The notes: generated by a model not told the origin, from the sequence alone. A stretch of 64,000 nt of DNA from Paraglaciecola arctica BSs20135 (GCF_000314995.1 NZ_BAEO01000027.1:62001-126000); one strand, 5' to 3'; counted from the stretch's first letter, positions 46,095 to 56,703 are shown. Translations and numbers: made by a program.

Positions 46095-47892
46095 GCATAT
46101 TCAGCCAATCATCTAAATTTACGGGGGTAGCTATTTTAGCCATATCATGTTCTAAATTAACTGATGAATGGACAAACTGCTGCCACAATTCTTGTATCTG
46201 GCTAAGATCTGTTTCTTCAGCTGAAACCATGCATGTTAGCAAGTGCTTACGTACCATTTTGGTATCTAATTCCGTACAACTCAAAATGTCCTCTAAACAT
46301 TCTATCCACCGAAATTGCCTTAATCCAGCAGGTACTTTACGTAGAATTATTCTATTTGGTGTCCAACCAATTTCCACACTGTTCTCCAAAAGTGGCTGAT
46401 AGAGTGCTTTTGCCTGGGCTAACAAATCAGCCGTGGCTTTTATCGATATCGGCATCAATAAAGGTTGGCTTACGGGCATAGTATCTGCGTAAATTTTTGA
46501 CATCACATTAAGATGCAACGCTTGTGTTTCGAGTAAATAGAATTTTTTATCAACTTTAATCAGAATTTTTTTATCTGTTACTTGTAGCCATTGCCCGGGC
46601 AGCGTAGTTGCTTGCTCAGCAGAATTAATTGACTGTGTTGGGGTCATCAATTGTTGGTAGTTTTTTGAAGATTGCTTGATAACTTGTGAAGAGTTGACTA
46701 AGTGCTCTGCCTTGTCCTTGTTTGCAAAGGTGCCCGAAGAACCAGATGACTGACTGCTTGCACTACCATAGCTAGATAAAACATCGTCAACTTTAGGTTC
46801 AGATGTTGGCCTTTGCAATGCTTGAATATAGTTATGATTGGGTTCGGCATTGGGTAATACGTTCACTTCAGGGGGATGTTGTTGCCCTTGTTGAAAATAT
46901 TGATTAAGGGAATCCGTTAATGCTCTATATATGAAGTCATGTACCAAACGAGCTTGATGGAACCTCACTTCATGTTTGGCTGGATGAACATTAACATCGA
47001 CTTGGTTGGGCTCAAGGGTCAAATATAGTACATAGGCTGGATACAAATCGGCACCAATCAATCCTTCAAACGCTTGGCGAACAGCATGGTTGATCAACTT
47101 ATCGCGCATCATCCGGCCATTTACATAGAAGTACTGAAAGTCGCCATGAGGTTTAGCTTGTTCTGGTTGAGCCAACCAGCCTTTTAACTCAAACTGTTGA
47201 TATTGACTATTAAGCTCAATGCATTGCTCGGAAAACTCTTTGCCACAAATATTAGCAAGGCGTTTTAATTCAGAACCTTGTACTTTCACTGCAGGGTATT
47301 TACGCAGTAATTTACCATTATGTTTAAGACTAAAACTCACATCAAACCGACTTAGAGCAATACGCCTGACAATTTCATCGATATGGGCAAACTCAGTTTT
47401 TTCGGTACGTAAAAATTTGCGCCTCGCGGGGGTATTAAAAAACAAATCGACTACATCGACACTAGTGCCATCAGGATGTGCTACTGGATTAAGTTGCACT
47501 TGCATATCGCGACCTTCGCAGTGTGCTTGCCAAGCTTGGGTCTGCTCTTTGGGCTTAGAACTTAAACTCAAGCGTGCAACTGAACTGATACTGGCTAAAG
47601 CTTCACCGCGAAAACCTAAACTACAAATAGCTTCTAAATCATCTAATTTTGCTATTTTACTAGTGGCATGGCGGCTTAACGCTAAAGCGAGTTCATCATG
47701 AACAATGCCGCTGCCGTTATCGCGGATCAATATGCGTTTATGTCCGCCTTTTTCAATATCAATTTCAATGGAAGTAGCGCCTGAATCTAGGCTATTTTCT
47801 ACTAACTCTTTGACCACAGAAGCGGGGCGTTCAACCACTTCTCCAGCGGCAATTTGGTTGGCTAATCTTGCGGGAAGAATTTGAATTGGCAA
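46087..47892 (-). CDS. mutL: DNA mismatch repair protein MutL
   Basis: 601 residues. The N-terminal GHKL ATPase carries [33 protein letters not shown] and [14 protein letters not shown] flexible Ser/Gln-rich linker (about 345-440) is followed by the C-terminal dimerisation domain. The DQHA...E endonuclease motif is absent, as usual in gammaproteobacteria that use MutH. It lies 35 bp after amiB. Confidence 0.97.
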   Translation of the reverse strand: MPIQILPARLANQIAAGEVVERPASVVKELVENSLDSGATSIEIDIEKGGHKRILIRDNGSGIVHDELALALSRHATSKIAKLDDLEAICSLGFRGEALASISSVARLSLSSKPKEQTQAWQAHCEGRDMQVQLNPVAHPDGTSVDVVDLFFNTPARRKFLRTEKTEFAHIDEIVRRIALSRFDVSFSLKHNGKLLRKYPAVKVQGSELKRLANICGKEFSEQCIELNSQYQQFELKGWLAQPEQAKPHGDFQYFYVNGRMMRDKLINHAVRQAFEGLIGADLYPAYVLYLTLEPNQVDVNVHPAKHEVRFHQARLVHDFIYRALTDSLNQYFQQGQQHPPEVNVLPNAEPNHNYIQALQRPTSEPKVDDVLSSYGSASSQSSGSSGTFANKDKAEHLVNSSQVIKQSSKNYQQLMTPTQSINSAEQATTLPGQWLQVTDKKILIKVDKKFYLLETQALHLNVMSKIYADTMPVSQPLLMPISIKATADLLAQAKALYQPLLENSVEIGWTPNRIILRKVPAGLRQFRWIECLEDILSCTELDTKMVRKHLLTCMVSAEETDLSQIQELWQQFVHSSVNLEHDMAKIATPVNLDDWLNMHE

Positions 47893-47927
47893 AACAATGA
47901 CCTTGGTATAAATGCTAAATGAGTGGA

Positions 47928-49262
47928 CTAGGTGCTAGGGATCGTTAGAACTTGTCCGATACGCACCACGTCAGTATTTAGGTTGTTGGCTTTTTTCAGG
48001 GTACTGATCTGTACATTATAACGTTGCGCGAGCAAAGATAATGATTCACCGCTGCGGACTCTATGAGTACGCTTTTCTTGTTTCCATTTAGCCCATAAAG
48101 AACCATCAGGAGGTGAACCTTTAAAATGTTGTTTAAGTCCGTCAAATACCGATTGAGCCAACCTCTGTCTATAGGTGGACCAATTAAGATTTTTTTCTTC
48201 TTTAGGGTTAGAAATAAATCCAGTCTCTACTAAAATTGATGGGATATCTGGTGAAGTTAACACCGCAAGGCTAGCCGCTTGTGGGGTCTTTTTATGTAAT
48301 CTTGTCACTTTTCTTAGGTGTTTGATCATGTCACGACTTACATCGTAACTGGTGGTCAAAGAGTGATCCATTGACATATCAAGTAATGCTTGGGCTAAAT
48401 AACGTTCATTCGCCGTATCTTGAATAATTTCCGCGGCACCGCCTAACAATTCAGAATGACGTTCAGTTCTCTCTAACCAACGACCTAATTCAGTATTTGC
48501 CCTTTTCATAGATAACACCCACACAGAAGCTCCACTAGGTTGAGGAGTGGTAAAGGCATCTGCGTGGATTGATACAAACATATCCGCTTTATGTTTTCTG
48601 GCAAGTTGAGGTCGCTTATTTGGTGAAATATAATAATCACCGGTTCGAGTCATCACAGGCTTCATGCCATTTTCTTTATTAATCAAGGCCTCTAATCGCT
48701 CGGCTATACCTAGAGTGATATTTTTTTCATAACTGCCACTAGGGCCAATCGAGCCTGGATCTTCTCCACCATGGCCAGCATCGATAACAATGATAATGTC
48801 TCTGTCTGTGGTGGATTTTGAATTTAATACAATTTGTGGTGCACTAGAGTCAGGATCGTTTAGATCAATCACTAACCTATCGCCATAGGGAGCTGTAGGA
48901 GGTAAAGCAAATATATTCTTTTCGAGTTTTTTGGATAACTCAATAACTACTCTTACTGATTGCGGATTTTTGGCTGTGCTGTAACGCACCTTTTTGACCA
49001 ACTTACTATCATTATCCACTTTTGAAAAATCGTAATTTCTTGGAGTATTTTCTATATCGATAACTAATCGTTGCGGATTGTTTAAGGTGAAGTAACTGTA
49101 ATTAGGCGTATCTGCTAAATCAAATACTAAACGTGTCGTATTCGGGGAAGGCCAAATACGCAGTCCTTCGATGGTGTTTTTAGCAAAACTTACTGTGCTA
49201 AAAGCCATCAATATAAAACTGATTAATAGTACATTGAGTTGTTTAGAGCAAAACGTTTGCAT
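47928..49262 (-). CDS. amiB: N-acetylmuramoyl-L-alanine amidase with AMIN and LysM domains
   Basis: 444 residues. A signal peptide (1-27) is followed by an AMIN domain (about 30-140) for septal localisation and the zinc amidase domain (about 155-375: [29 protein letters not shown]). A C-terminal LysM domain follows (about 398-442: [27 protein letters not shown]). It splits septal peptidoglycan during daughter-cell separation. The order AMIN-amidase-LysM is typical of AmiB in this group. Confidence 0.95.
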   Translation of the reverse strand: MQTFCSKQLNVLLISFILMAFSTVSFAKNTIEGLRIWPSPNTTRLVFDLADTPNYSYFTLNNPQRLVIDIENTPRNYDFSKVDNDSKLVKKVRYSTAKNPQSVRVVIELSKKLEKNIFALPPTAPYGDRLVIDLNDPDSSAPQIVLNSKSTTDRDIIIVIDAGHGGEDPGSIGPSGSYEKNITLGIAERLEALINKENGMKPVMTRTGDYYISPNKRPQLARKHKADMFVSIHADAFTTPQPSGASVWVLSMKRANTELGRWLERTERHSELLGGAAEIIQDTANERYLAQALLDMSMDHSLTTSYDVSRDMIKHLRKVTRLHKKTPQAASLAVLTSPDIPSILVETGFISNPKEEKNLNWSTYRQRLAQSVFDGLKQHFKGSPPDGSLWAKWKQEKRTHRVRSGESLSLLAQRYNVQISTLKKANNLNTDVVRIGQVLTIPST

Positions 49263-49272
49263 TATTATTTTT

Positions 49273-49764
49273 CTAGTTTAATAGCTTAAGCAAGTCCGAG
49301 CCTTTTGCAGATTTGGCCTGCATCGATAACGCACGTCCTGTTTGCGTGTACTCAATACTAATGTGTAAATCCGCTGATGCCAAGAGGCCAGCGCCTTTGT
49401 CTGGCCATTCAATCAAACAAATACAATCAGCATCAAAATAATCACGGATACCCATAAATTCTAACTCTTCAGGGTCAGACAAGCGATATAAGTCAAAGTG
49501 AAATACCCGCCAGCCTGCTATTTCATAGGGTTCAACTAAAGTGTAGGTAGGACTTTTGACCTTACCAATATGTCCTAATCCTTGTATAAAACCTCGGCTA
49601 AAAGTGGTTTTACCTGCGCCTAAATCACCCTCAAGATATATCACTATACCTTGATGACACAACTGTGCTAATTTTCCAGCCAAAGTTACTGTGGCTTCTT
49701 CATCCACTAAGTCATAATGTGTTGTGGGTAAATCCGCAATGGGTGAAATCAATGAAATGCTCAT
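49273..49764 (-). CDS. tsaE: tRNA threonylcarbamoyladenosine biosynthesis ATPase TsaE
   Basis: 163 residues with the P-loop [15 protein letters not shown] (about 44-58), [10 protein letters not shown] and the C-terminal IEWPDKG. It works with TsaB and TsaD to add t6A37 to ANN-decoding tRNAs. Its start overlaps the stop of the NAD(P)HX repair gene by 4 nt. Confidence 0.97.
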   Translation of the reverse strand: MSISLISPIADLPTTHYDLVDEEATVTLAGKLAQLCHQGIVIYLEGDLGAGKTTFSRGFIQGLGHIGKVKSPTYTLVEPYEIAGWRVFHFDLYRLSDPEELEFMGIRDYFDADCICLIEWPDKGAGLLASADLHISIEYTQTGRALSMQAKSAKGSDLLKLLN

Positions 49765-51314
49765 AGTCCGTTAACAATGGCTCGTAAAGGTTGTAATAAA
49801 TCTGAGGTAATCATACCACGTTGACCATATTGTATGGCAACTCTGTCTCCGGCTTCTGCATGAGCGCATACGCCATAAACTGCAGCTTGTTGTGAGGTAA
49901 ATCCTTGTGCCAAAAAAGCGCCAATAACTCCGCTTAATAAATCCCCCATGCCCGCGGTTGCCATACCAGGGTTGCCGCCTTCGCAAACCCAGCTCTGTGG
50001 TTCTTGGTCTAGTCTATTGGTTTGTATAATAGTGCCAGCACCTTTTAATACACAGCTAGATTTATATTTATGGGCAATATTTTTACTAGCCAAATACCTA
50101 TCATTTTCAATTTTCGCAATATTGCACTGCAATAGCCGGCTCGCCTCGCCTGGATGAGGGGTTAATACTATTGCCGGTAATTGTGCCAAAGTGTCTAGCT
50201 GGTCTGCATCATCTGCCATTGCCGCTATCAAATTTAGAGCATCAGCATCAATGACCAATGGCTTAGGGTGAAGTTTAAGATGAGCCAATAACCGCGAAAA
50301 CTGCTGATGAGCCCAATCATCTTGGCCTAATCCTGGCCCTATAACTATGCAGCTACACCAATCCAATGCTGCCTCAAGGTTTTTGTGAGCAAGCATAATT
50401 TCTGGGCGACCAATTGAGATCGCCAAACTGCTTGATTCATGGCAATAAACCTTTACTAAACCAACACCACAGCGCAAGGCAGATTCGGCACTGAGTCGAA
50501 TTGCTCCAGGCATACCTTGATTACCCCCTATGCATAACAATTTACCAAAAGAGCCTTTATTACTGTGAACAGGTCTGCTTTTTAATGGTTGTAACATTTT
50601 CCAGTTGACTAATTGTGCGTCGCTGTGGGCAAGACTAAAAAATTCTTTTGCCACAGCCAAATCGGCAAAAACCACCTTGCCGCTAAATTCTTTGCCAGTA
50701 CCGCTAACCAGTCCAGGCTTAGTTGCAATAAAAGTGACTGTCACATCGGCTTTGACACAAATAGGCAGCGCTTGCCCGGTATTAGCCTGCATCCCAGAAG
50801 GTAAATCTATACTCAATACAGGAGTGTTTGATTGATTGATTTGTTGGATAACGGCTTGAAAGTCTGGTTTGACTTCGCCAGTTACACCAGTACCCAATAA
50901 TGCATCTACTATCAGATCAAATTGTGCATAATTTTGTCCAGCAAATTTTTGAGTTTCACCACCGACGTTTTGCCATTGAGCTTGTACTTGTTTTGCATCG
51001 CCAGTTAATTCTCTTTGTGGCTGCTGGCAGACTACTACAACATGCATGCCTTTTTGTTTAGCCAGTTTAGCCAACACATAACCATCACCGGCATTATTAC
51101 CATTGCCAGCAACTACCATAATATTTTGGGCTTCAGGCCATTCTTTGGTTAATACTTGAAACGTAGCTTCGCCAGCTCTTTGCATCAATTCAAACATACT
51201 GCAACCAGCGAGTTGGGCAGCCTTAGGTTCAATCGTTCTGACTTGTTCTGAACTCACTATTTTATGTGCTAGAATCGCAGCCGCTTGCTCGGTTAACAGG
51301 TTTGTCAATGTCAT
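49761..51314 (-). CDS. nnr: bifunctional NAD(P)HX epimerase/dehydratase
   Basis: 517 residues. The N-terminal YjeF_N epimerase domain (about 15-225) has [16 protein letters not shown] and [10 protein letters not shown]. The C-terminal ADP/ATP-dependent NAD(P)H-hydrate dehydratase (about 235-515) has [22 protein letters not shown] and [18 protein letters not shown]. It repairs damaged hydrated NAD(P)H. The start ATG at 51314 faces and overlaps the start of queG on the other strand; later GTG starts are also possible. Confidence 0.96.
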   Translation of the reverse strand: MTLTNLLTEQAAAILAHKIVSSEQVRTIEPKAAQLAGCSMFELMQRAGEATFQVLTKEWPEAQNIMVVAGNGNNAGDGYVLAKLAKQKGMHVVVVCQQPQRELTGDAKQVQAQWQNVGGETQKFAGQNYAQFDLIVDALLGTGVTGEVKPDFQAVIQQINQSNTPVLSIDLPSGMQANTGQALPICVKADVTVTFIATKPGLVSGTGKEFSGKVVFADLAVAKEFFSLAHSDAQLVNWKMLQPLKSRPVHSNKGSFGKLLCIGGNQGMPGAIRLSAESALRCGVGLVKVYCHESSSLAISIGRPEIMLAHKNLEAALDWCSCIVIGPGLGQDDWAHQQFSRLLAHLKLHPKPLVIDADALNLIAAMADDADQLDTLAQLPAIVLTPHPGEASRLLQCNIAKIENDRYLASKNIAHKYKSSCVLKGAGTIIQTNRLDQEPQSWVCEGGNPGMATAGMGDLLSGVIGAFLAQGFTSQQAAVYGVCAHAEAGDRVAIQYGQRGMITSDLLQPLRAIVNGL

Positions 51315-52453
51315 TTCTAAACACTTCTGAATTATTGTCTTTGTCTGAAAATATCAAGGCTTGGGGGAAAGCGCTAGGTTTTCAGCAAGTGGGTATTTGT
51401 GATGTTAACCTAGAACAGCATGAATCCCATCTACAATCGTGGCTGGAAAAAGGTTATGCCGGTGAAATGCATTACATGGCAGAGCACGGTATGAAAAGGG
51501 CCAGACCAGCAGAACTGTTGCCCGGCACTATGCGAGTTATCAGTGTCAGGATGGATTACCTGCCCCCCGATGCAAAATTTGCACAGACCCTAAAAAATAA
51601 ACAGCAAGCTTATATCAGTCGTTATGCCCTCGGTCGCGATTACCACAAGTTGTTGCGTGCTCGTTTGAAAAAGCTTGGTGACAAAATTAAGGCTGAATGT
51701 GCAGAATTAAACTTCAGGCCTTTTGTCGACTCAGCCCCAGTACTCGAACACGCCATTGCTGAAAAAGCAGGCATAGGATGGACAGGTAAGCATTCACTTA
51801 CTATCAATAAAGAAGCCGGTTCTTGGTTTTTTTTGGGCGAATTGTTTGTAGATATTCCATTACCTGTGGACAAGGCTGTAGTTGAAAACTGTGGTAGTTG
51901 CACAGCTTGTCTGACGATTTGTCCTACTCAAGCAATAGTGGAGCCTTATGTTGTCGACGCTAGGCGTTGTATTTCATACCTGACCATAGAACAAAAAGGC
52001 GCGATACCCGAACAATATCGATCTTTGATTGGTAACCGTGTTTACGGTTGTGATGACTGCCAACTTATTTGCCCTTGGAATCGCTACGCCAATATTACCG
52101 ATGAAGCAGATTTCCATCCGCGACAGAAACTGATGAGCCAAGAACTTATAGACTTATTTGCGTGGAATGAAGAAACCTTTCTGAAAAATACCGAAGGATC
52201 TCCGATAAGGCGTATTGGTTTTGAACGTTGGCAACGCAATTTGGCCGTGGGCTTAGGAAATGCAGCTTATTCAGAGAGGATCGTTAACACCTTGCAGGCC
52301 GCTTTGAGCCAGGCTACAGACTTAGTCAAAGAACATATTCAATGGGCATTACAACAACATCAAAACAAAGCCTCTCAGAATGAAAAAAACGATAGCCGCT
52401 TAACTCAAAGATTAGTCCGAAGTATTGAAAAAGGCTTGGTTAGAGACGCATAG
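51308..52453 (+). CDS. queG: epoxyqueuosine reductase QueG
   Basis: 381 residues from the ATG at 51308, with AGG about 8 nt upstream; an upstream start at 51266 has no good site. It has the N-terminal B12-binding domain, two 4Fe-4S clusters (CGSCTACLTICPT and CDDCQLICPWN) and a C-terminal HEAT-like tail. It performs the last step of queuosine synthesis in tRNA. The gene is divergent from nnr and their first codons overlap. Confidence 0.96.
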   Translation: MSFLNTSELLSLSENIKAWGKALGFQQVGICDVNLEQHESHLQSWLEKGYAGEMHYMAEHGMKRARPAELLPGTMRVISVRMDYLPPDAKFAQTLKNKQQAYISRYALGRDYHKLLRARLKKLGDKIKAECAELNFRPFVDSAPVLEHAIAEKAGIGWTGKHSLTINKEAGSWFFLGELFVDIPLPVDKAVVENCGSCTACLTICPTQAIVEPYVVDARRCISYLTIEQKGAIPEQYRSLIGNRVYGCDDCQLICPWNRYANITDEADFHPRQKLMSQELIDLFAWNEETFLKNTEGSPIRRIGFERWQRNLAVGLGNAAYSERIVNTLQAALSQATDLVKEHIQWALQQHQNKASQNEKNDSRLTQRLVRSIEKGLVRDA

Positions 52454-52482
52454 TGAGTGAACACTTACTTATTTAGGTAGTA

Positions 52483-52860
52483 TTAAACGTAATCTTTAAC
52501 AATCCTAAAGACTGAGCCATGAGATGAAGAAAGTTGCATATCTGACTCAATATGATCCGCTGGGTACCCATACAAACCAAAACAGTTACCACGGCTATGG
52601 CTGATAATCAGTGCAAAATTAGGGTGAAAATCAATGTCTCCTCGAAAAGGATCTAAAACAGGGATCTTGTATCGACCAAAATGTAACAGGCCAATTTGTC
52701 TACTATTTCGAAATACAATCTGATCAAAAATCGGTTTTTCAATAATGGCATAAACTGCAAATTTGGGGATCTGCACTGGCACACCTTGCCAGACCATTTG
52801 GATAATTTGTAATTCGTTAGCCAGAGACGATATTGACTTGGGTAATTCAAATGTTTTCAT
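52483..52860 (-). CDS. CheW-like domain protein (tentative)
   Basis: 125 residues; I prefer the second of two adjacent ATGs because AGGGG is 5 nt upstream. The centre reads IGLLHFGRYKIPVLDP, then FALIISHSRGNCFGLYGYPADHI, which resembles the beta-barrel pattern of CheW domains (the GxxxxRGxxIPVxDL and GLxVDxVxxI elements). Only one such domain is present and no chemotaxis gene is adjacent. The assignment is by pattern resemblance and could be wrong. Confidence 0.55.
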   Translation of the reverse strand: MKTFELPKSISSLANELQIIQMVWQGVPVQIPKFAVYAIIEKPIFDQIVFRNSRQIGLLHFGRYKIPVLDPFRGDIDFHPNFALIISHSRGNCFGLYGYPADHIESDMQLSSSHGSVFRIVKDYV

Positions 52861-52935
52861 CATTTCCCCTGAGATTAGCTAACACTTTTTATCAAAACCT
52901 ATGTATCAAAAGATAGATGATAAGTGTAAAAACTG

Positions 52936-53649
52936 TCAAAAATTAAAATAGTAATCTTTGCAAAGAGTAATATATTCATTGGAATAACTGTCTAGGTGGT
53001 TATAAATACTAAGTTTTTCACAGGTTTTGATGGTTTTTTTACGACTAAATTCTAATAAAAGTCGCGTCACATTTGATTGATATTTCGGCTGCACCTGAAG
53101 TTCCCGAGTACAATACAACCCTTCTGACTCAGCGTCCGCTGTGAATGTGTTAGCTACATCTAGCGGCAATACACAATAAAATTTTCCTTTTGAAGATAGG
53201 TGTTTGTTTACTTCTTTTAAAAGTGTTGGATGATCTAACGCAATTGTTTGCCGTGCATTGAGGCGATTTTTGGTGGATTGAGTTTTATTCGCGCTGATAT
53301 TAATTGAAAAATAGGGAGGGTTACTGACAATTAAGTCATAACCAGTAGTTAATGGAAATTGTTGAAGGCTAATATGCTCAAAAGTCAGTCGAGCTGTCCA
53401 AGGACAATTTCTAGCATTGTCTTTAGCTTGTGTAATTGCTGCTGCATCGATATCTATTCCGTCAATTAAACAAGTATCTTGTGTTTTTTGAGCCAACATA
53501 ATGGCTAACAAACCACTACCTGTACCAATATCTAAAATACGTTGAGCGTTTTTAGCTTCTACCCAGCTCCCCAACATGATGCTGTCGGTTCCCACTTTCA
53601 TAGCACAAGCATCATGTTCAATAGTGAATTGTTTAAATTTAAAGCCCAT
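52936..53649 (-). CDS. trmN6: tRNA1(Val) (adenine-37-N6)-methyltransferase
   Basis: 237 residues. It begins FKFKQFTIEHDACAMKVGTDSIMLGSWV, typical of the YfiC/TrmN6 family, then a SAM-binding ILDIGTGSGLLAIMLAQ, GIDID and the target-adenine NPPYFS motif. It modifies A37 of tRNA-Val1. It is adjacent (1-nt gap) to an NAD(P)-binding protein gene on the same strand, so they probably form one unit. Confidence 0.93.
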   Translation of the reverse strand: MGFKFKQFTIEHDACAMKVGTDSIMLGSWVEAKNAQRILDIGTGSGLLAIMLAQKTQDTCLIDGIDIDAAAITQAKDNARNCPWTARLTFEHISLQQFPLTTGYDLIVSNPPYFSINISANKTQSTKNRLNARQTIALDHPTLLKEVNKHLSSKGKFYCVLPLDVANTFTADAESEGLYCTRELQVQPKYQSNVTRLLLEFSRKKTIKTCEKLSIYNHLDSYSNEYITLCKDYYFNF

Positions 53650-53650
53650 T

Positions 53651-54274
53651 TTAGAATACCTGTAAACGGATCATCTGAGCCGCCACATCCGCAGCTTGAA
53701 CAGGTTTGTATTTGCTTAACTTTCCTCGCAACAGCGGCGACAAAAATGGACTTAGCATGCTGGCAAGTTTCTCGGCTGGTCGCATCTCTTCGCGCTCACC
53801 CAATAATAATGACGGTCTAACTGCTGCAGCATTGTCTAAACCTGACATATTAAGAATGGCATTTTCTAATTCACCTTTTACCCTTAAGTAAAAATTATTA
53901 CTTTTAGCATTGGCTCCCACAGCAGAAATCCATACAAAACTGATTGCACGTTGTGCTTTGGCAAGTTGCGCAGCAATATGTACATACTCAAAGTCCACTT
54001 TCCGAAATGCACTTTTGCTGCCTGCTTTTTTGATTGTTGTACCTAAACACACATAAATATGATCGCAACCAAAATAGCCTTGGTAATCTTTTAGGTTTTC
54101 AAAATCTACTACTATAGGCTGCACTTTAGCTGCATTTGCATTAAAAAAGTCTTTTGATAATGGTTTACGCAATAAACAAGTGACGGTTTGATATCGAGGG
54201 TCTAGGCATAATTGCTCTACCAATATTTTGCCCACTAAACCTGTAGCGCCTAAAACCAAAGCTGTTTTTAACAT
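53651..54274 (-). CDS. NAD(P)-binding Rossmann-fold protein (HTATIP2/YwnB-like)
   Basis: 207 residues. The glycine-rich motif is LVLGATGLVGKILVEQL (about 7-23). An atypical short-chain/epimerase fold follows with VWISAVGANAKSNNFYLRVKGELE, which has the S...Y-x3-K order, and RPSLLLGEREE. This fits the atypical SDR group near human HTATIP2. It is probably an oxidoreductase or regulator; the substrate is unknown. It is upstream of trmN6 with a 1-nt gap. Confidence 0.88.
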   Translation of the reverse strand: MLKTALVLGATGLVGKILVEQLCLDPRYQTVTCLLRKPLSKDFFNANAAKVQPIVVDFENLKDYQGYFGCDHIYVCLGTTIKKAGSKSAFRKVDFEYVHIAAQLAKAQRAISFVWISAVGANAKSNNFYLRVKGELENAILNMSGLDNAAAVRPSLLLGEREEMRPAEKLASMLSPFLSPLLRGKLSKYKPVQAADVAAQMIRLQVF

Positions 54275-54759
54275 CTGTTACCTGCGATTTTACTTGTAGG
54301 GTAGAAAACCCTGCAATACGGTTAATGGGCTTAAAATAATAATGCATCTTATCCTACAGATAAGTGCAAAGACCAATGGGAAAATTTGAATGAACAAGCT
54401 CACTTGGCTTTTAGTCATTGATTTGGCGGAATGCTCTGCAAATGCAGTTGGCAATAATCACACCGAATCCGTACTCAGTATTGAACGTATTTTTTAATCT
54501 CCAATCTACTTTGTATAAAACCAGCTCCAATTTTTTCGATAAACATTTAGAGATGGAGTCGAACAGCTGAAAGCAAAAAGAGTTTGCACCACAGGGGCAC
54601 AGAGAGCACAGAGGAAAAGTAGGTGAAAAGAGAGTTATTATTGGGTTAAGGAGCTAGAACTGATTGGTTCAAATGTGCCAAAACCCGACAGACATAGCTC
54701 TCTGGCCGACTTAGCGGTTATAGCAGATTACAGACGGTGAGGATTTACAAGCTATTACA
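54275..54759. other. intergenic region with degenerate outer repeat
   Basis: No gene is supported here. A sequence rich in CACAGAG motifs (54582-54619) is a degenerate inverted match of 55388-55416 on the other side of the GIY-YIG gene. The rest is unremarkable, with no recognisable promoter or terminator. Confidence 0.5.
54582..54619. repeat. degenerate outer inverted repeat, left arm
   Basis: Reads GTTTGCACC then CACAG-rich units. Its reverse complement resembles the CTCTGTGT...GGTTCAAAC sequence at 55388-55416, with several differences and a length change. Confidence 0.45.
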
Positions 54760-54784
54760 CGTCATTCCCGCGAAGGCGGGAACC
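54760..54784. repeat. 25-bp inverted repeat, left copy
   Basis: Contains the palindrome TTCCCGC-GAAG-GCGGGAA preceded by CGTCA. It is a perfect reverse complement of 55199-55223, and the two enclose the GIY-YIG gene. Confidence 0.9.
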
Positions 54785-54815
54785 CCTAAATTTCCCCAGT
54801 AAGCTCAATCGATTC

Positions 54816-55106
54816 TCACCCAACTAAGTCAAAATATAAGTCTTTCCAGCTAGGATTTAACTCATTGATGAGCCGATTTTTCCATTCTCTGTTCCATTTT
54901 TTGAGCATTTTCTCTCGAAGTATTGCGCTATCCATATCTTCAAATTGCTCAAAATAGACTAGTTTATTCAAGTTGTATTTGAAACTAAAACCCTTCATTT
55001 GTTTGTTTTTATGTTGATAAATGCGCTGCACTAAATTACTTGTTACCCCGATGTATAGCGAACTGTTGTTATCATTTGTGAGAATGTATATGCAGGGCTG
55101 TTTCAT
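54816..55106 (-). CDS. GIY-YIG nuclease domain protein
   Basis: 96 residues from the ATG at 55106 (AAGGAG 7 nt upstream); a longer frame adds six residues. The GIY-YIG core is CIYILTNDNNSSLYIGVTSNLVQRIYQHK, with the catalytic Arg in QRIYQHK and a Glu in ILREKMLKKW. It is a stand-alone small member of the UPF0213/YhbQ-like group without a DNA-binding extension. The gene is enclosed by perfect 25-bp inverted repeats (54760-54784 and 55199-55223), making a unit of about 464 bp that looks like a small mobile cassette. Mobility is inference. Confidence 0.9.
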   Translation of the reverse strand: MKQPCIYILTNDNNSSLYIGVTSNLVQRIYQHKNKQMKGFSFKYNLNKLVYFEQFEDMDSAILREKMLKKWNREWKNRLINELNPSWKDLYFDLVG

Positions 55107-55198
55107 AGTTGAACTCCTTTTCAATCATTTAATAAATATATGCAGAAATTTCCATGTTGAAAAGGACGATTCTTTTAGATTTGCCAGTTGGTTTTGGA

Positions 55199-55223
55199 GG
55201 TTCCCGCCTTCGCGGGAATGACG
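55199..55223. repeat. 25-bp inverted repeat, right copy
   Basis: Exact reverse complement of the left copy at 54760-54784; itself a hairpin with a 7-bp GC-rich stem and 4-nt loop. Confidence 0.9.
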
Positions 55224-55647
55224 GGATATATACGGCAGGCTGTCACTGTCAGCTTACTAGGTAAACTTGCCATTGAAGGCGTCATTACTGACAGGCGGTT
55301 GATCGCTCAAACCGCCCGTCAGGTTCAATTTGAATCTATTGACCAGAAGTAATAGATATTTATCTTTTTAGCCAAGTCGTTATTTTTCTTTTCTCTGTGT
55401 ACTCGGTGGTTCAAACATTTTTATTTTTTCTAGTAACTATTTACTAGCAACTAACCGCCGTTTTAATCAAACATTACCACTTCACTGATATCAATTTCAG
55501 AGGTGTTATGGGCAATACATACAATAATCCCATTTGATTTCCTTCTAATATTTAAAAAGCAATCTGCATAATTATTAATGCGAAAAAAGCCCTGACAGGC
55601 TAATATCCCTCTTATTTCCATGCCCTAACTATGGTGCCCATGATTTT
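55224..55647. other. intergenic region before the dehydratase gene
   Basis: About 420 bp without a gene. It holds an imperfect hairpin (CTGACAGGCGGTT near 55288 with its mirror ending 55322), without a T-run, and the right arm of the degenerate outer repeat (55388-55416). No clear promoter for the downstream gene was identified. Confidence 0.45.
55388..55416. repeat. degenerate outer inverted repeat, right arm
   Basis: CTTTTCTCTGTG...GGTTCAAAC; partner of 54582-54619 on the far side of the GIY-YIG cassette. Confidence 0.45.
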
Positions 55648-56643
55648 ATGTCCAATGTGACTTTTGCCGATGTGCAAGCTGCCGAAAAACGTATTAGTTC
55701 TTTTATCAATAAAACTCCTGTGCTTGAATCTCAATTATTAAATAGCTGGCTAGGTCACAAGTTGTTTTTTAAAGCTGAGTGTTTTCAGAAAACAGGGGCG
55801 TTTAAATTGCGTGGCGCACTGAATATGATATTAAAAGCCAAAGAAGAGGGGCGACTTGGTAGCCAGGTTGTGGCCAGTAGTTCGGGCAATCACGCACAGG
55901 CAGTGGCTTATGCCGCAAAAATATTAGGTGTCAAAGCAACCATTTATAGTGCGCAAAACGTATCTAAAGTAAAAGCAGCTGCAACCCAGTTTTATGGGGC
56001 GACACTTGACTTAAGTGCGACCCGTAAAGAGGCTGATGAAAAGGTCGCCGAGGCTGCAAATAATGAAGGGGTATTATGGATACCACCTTTCAATCATAAC
56101 GATATTATAGCCGGTCAAGGTACTGCTGCGCTTGAGGCTATTGAGCAAACCGGTACAGTGGATAGTGTGTTCGCACCCGTTGGCGGCGGTGGATTGGTTT
56201 CGGGTACCTTGATCAGCACTAGAGCTTTGCTTCCTAAGGCTAGTGTTATAGGAGTTGAACCTTTAGTCGCAAATGATGCTGCACAATCTCTGCGCTCTGG
56301 TGTTATTCAATCTTTACCAGAGCAACCATATACTTTGGCAGATGGTGCCGCGACCTTACAAGTAGGCGCAAAAACCTTTCCACAGCTGCAGGCCTTAGAC
56401 GGTTTTTATGAGGTGGATGAAACAAAAATTGCTTACTGGACTCAGTGGTTACAACATTTACTTAAAATTCATGTTGAGCCTACTTGTGCGATGAGCATGG
56501 GCGCAGTAGTCGAGTGGCTTAAATTACAGCCCACTGAACAAAAAGTGCTAGTGATCTTGTCTGGTGGCAATATCGATCAACAAAAAATGCAAAAAATATG
56601 GCAAGATGATCATTTACAGCAAGTACCTAGTTTATTGATTTAA
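55648..56643 (+). CDS. PLP-dependent threonine/serine dehydratase family enzyme
   Basis: 331 residues of fold-type II. The PLP lysine is in TGAFKLRGA (Lys about 53), SSGNHAQAVA binds the substrate carboxylate, the phosphate loop is VGGGGLVSG, and a Ser near the C-terminus (LSGGN) contacts the pyridine. There is no C-terminal ACT domain, so it is the short, non-allosteric kind: catabolic threonine dehydratase, serine racemase or hydroxyaspartate ammonia-lyase. These cannot be told apart from motifs alone. The ribosome binding site is weak. Confidence 0.9.
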   Translation: MSNVTFADVQAAEKRISSFINKTPVLESQLLNSWLGHKLFFKAECFQKTGAFKLRGALNMILKAKEEGRLGSQVVASSSGNHAQAVAYAAKILGVKATIYSAQNVSKVKAAATQFYGATLDLSATRKEADEKVAEAANNEGVLWIPPFNHNDIIAGQGTAALEAIEQTGTVDSVFAPVGGGGLVSGTLISTRALLPKASVIGVEPLVANDAAQSLRSGVIQSLPEQPYTLADGAATLQVGAKTFPQLQALDGFYEVDETKIAYWTQWLQHLLKIHVEPTCAMSMGAVVEWLKLQPTEQKVLVILSGGNIDQQKMQKIWQDDHLQQVPSLLI

Positions 56644-56703
56644 CTACCAAAAACTGATTTAGTATAGTGTGATTGCCAACAGGCTTTGAAAGGAAAGGAT
56701 ACA

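Noticed and set aside
53651-54274. Possible classical short-chain dehydrogenase
   Set aside because: Too short and the motif order fits the atypical HTATIP2/YwnB-like group better; no further role claimed.
55288-55322. Hairpin CTGACAGGCGG... as attachment site
   Set aside because: No integrase gene or direct repeat pair is nearby; only the fold is visible.
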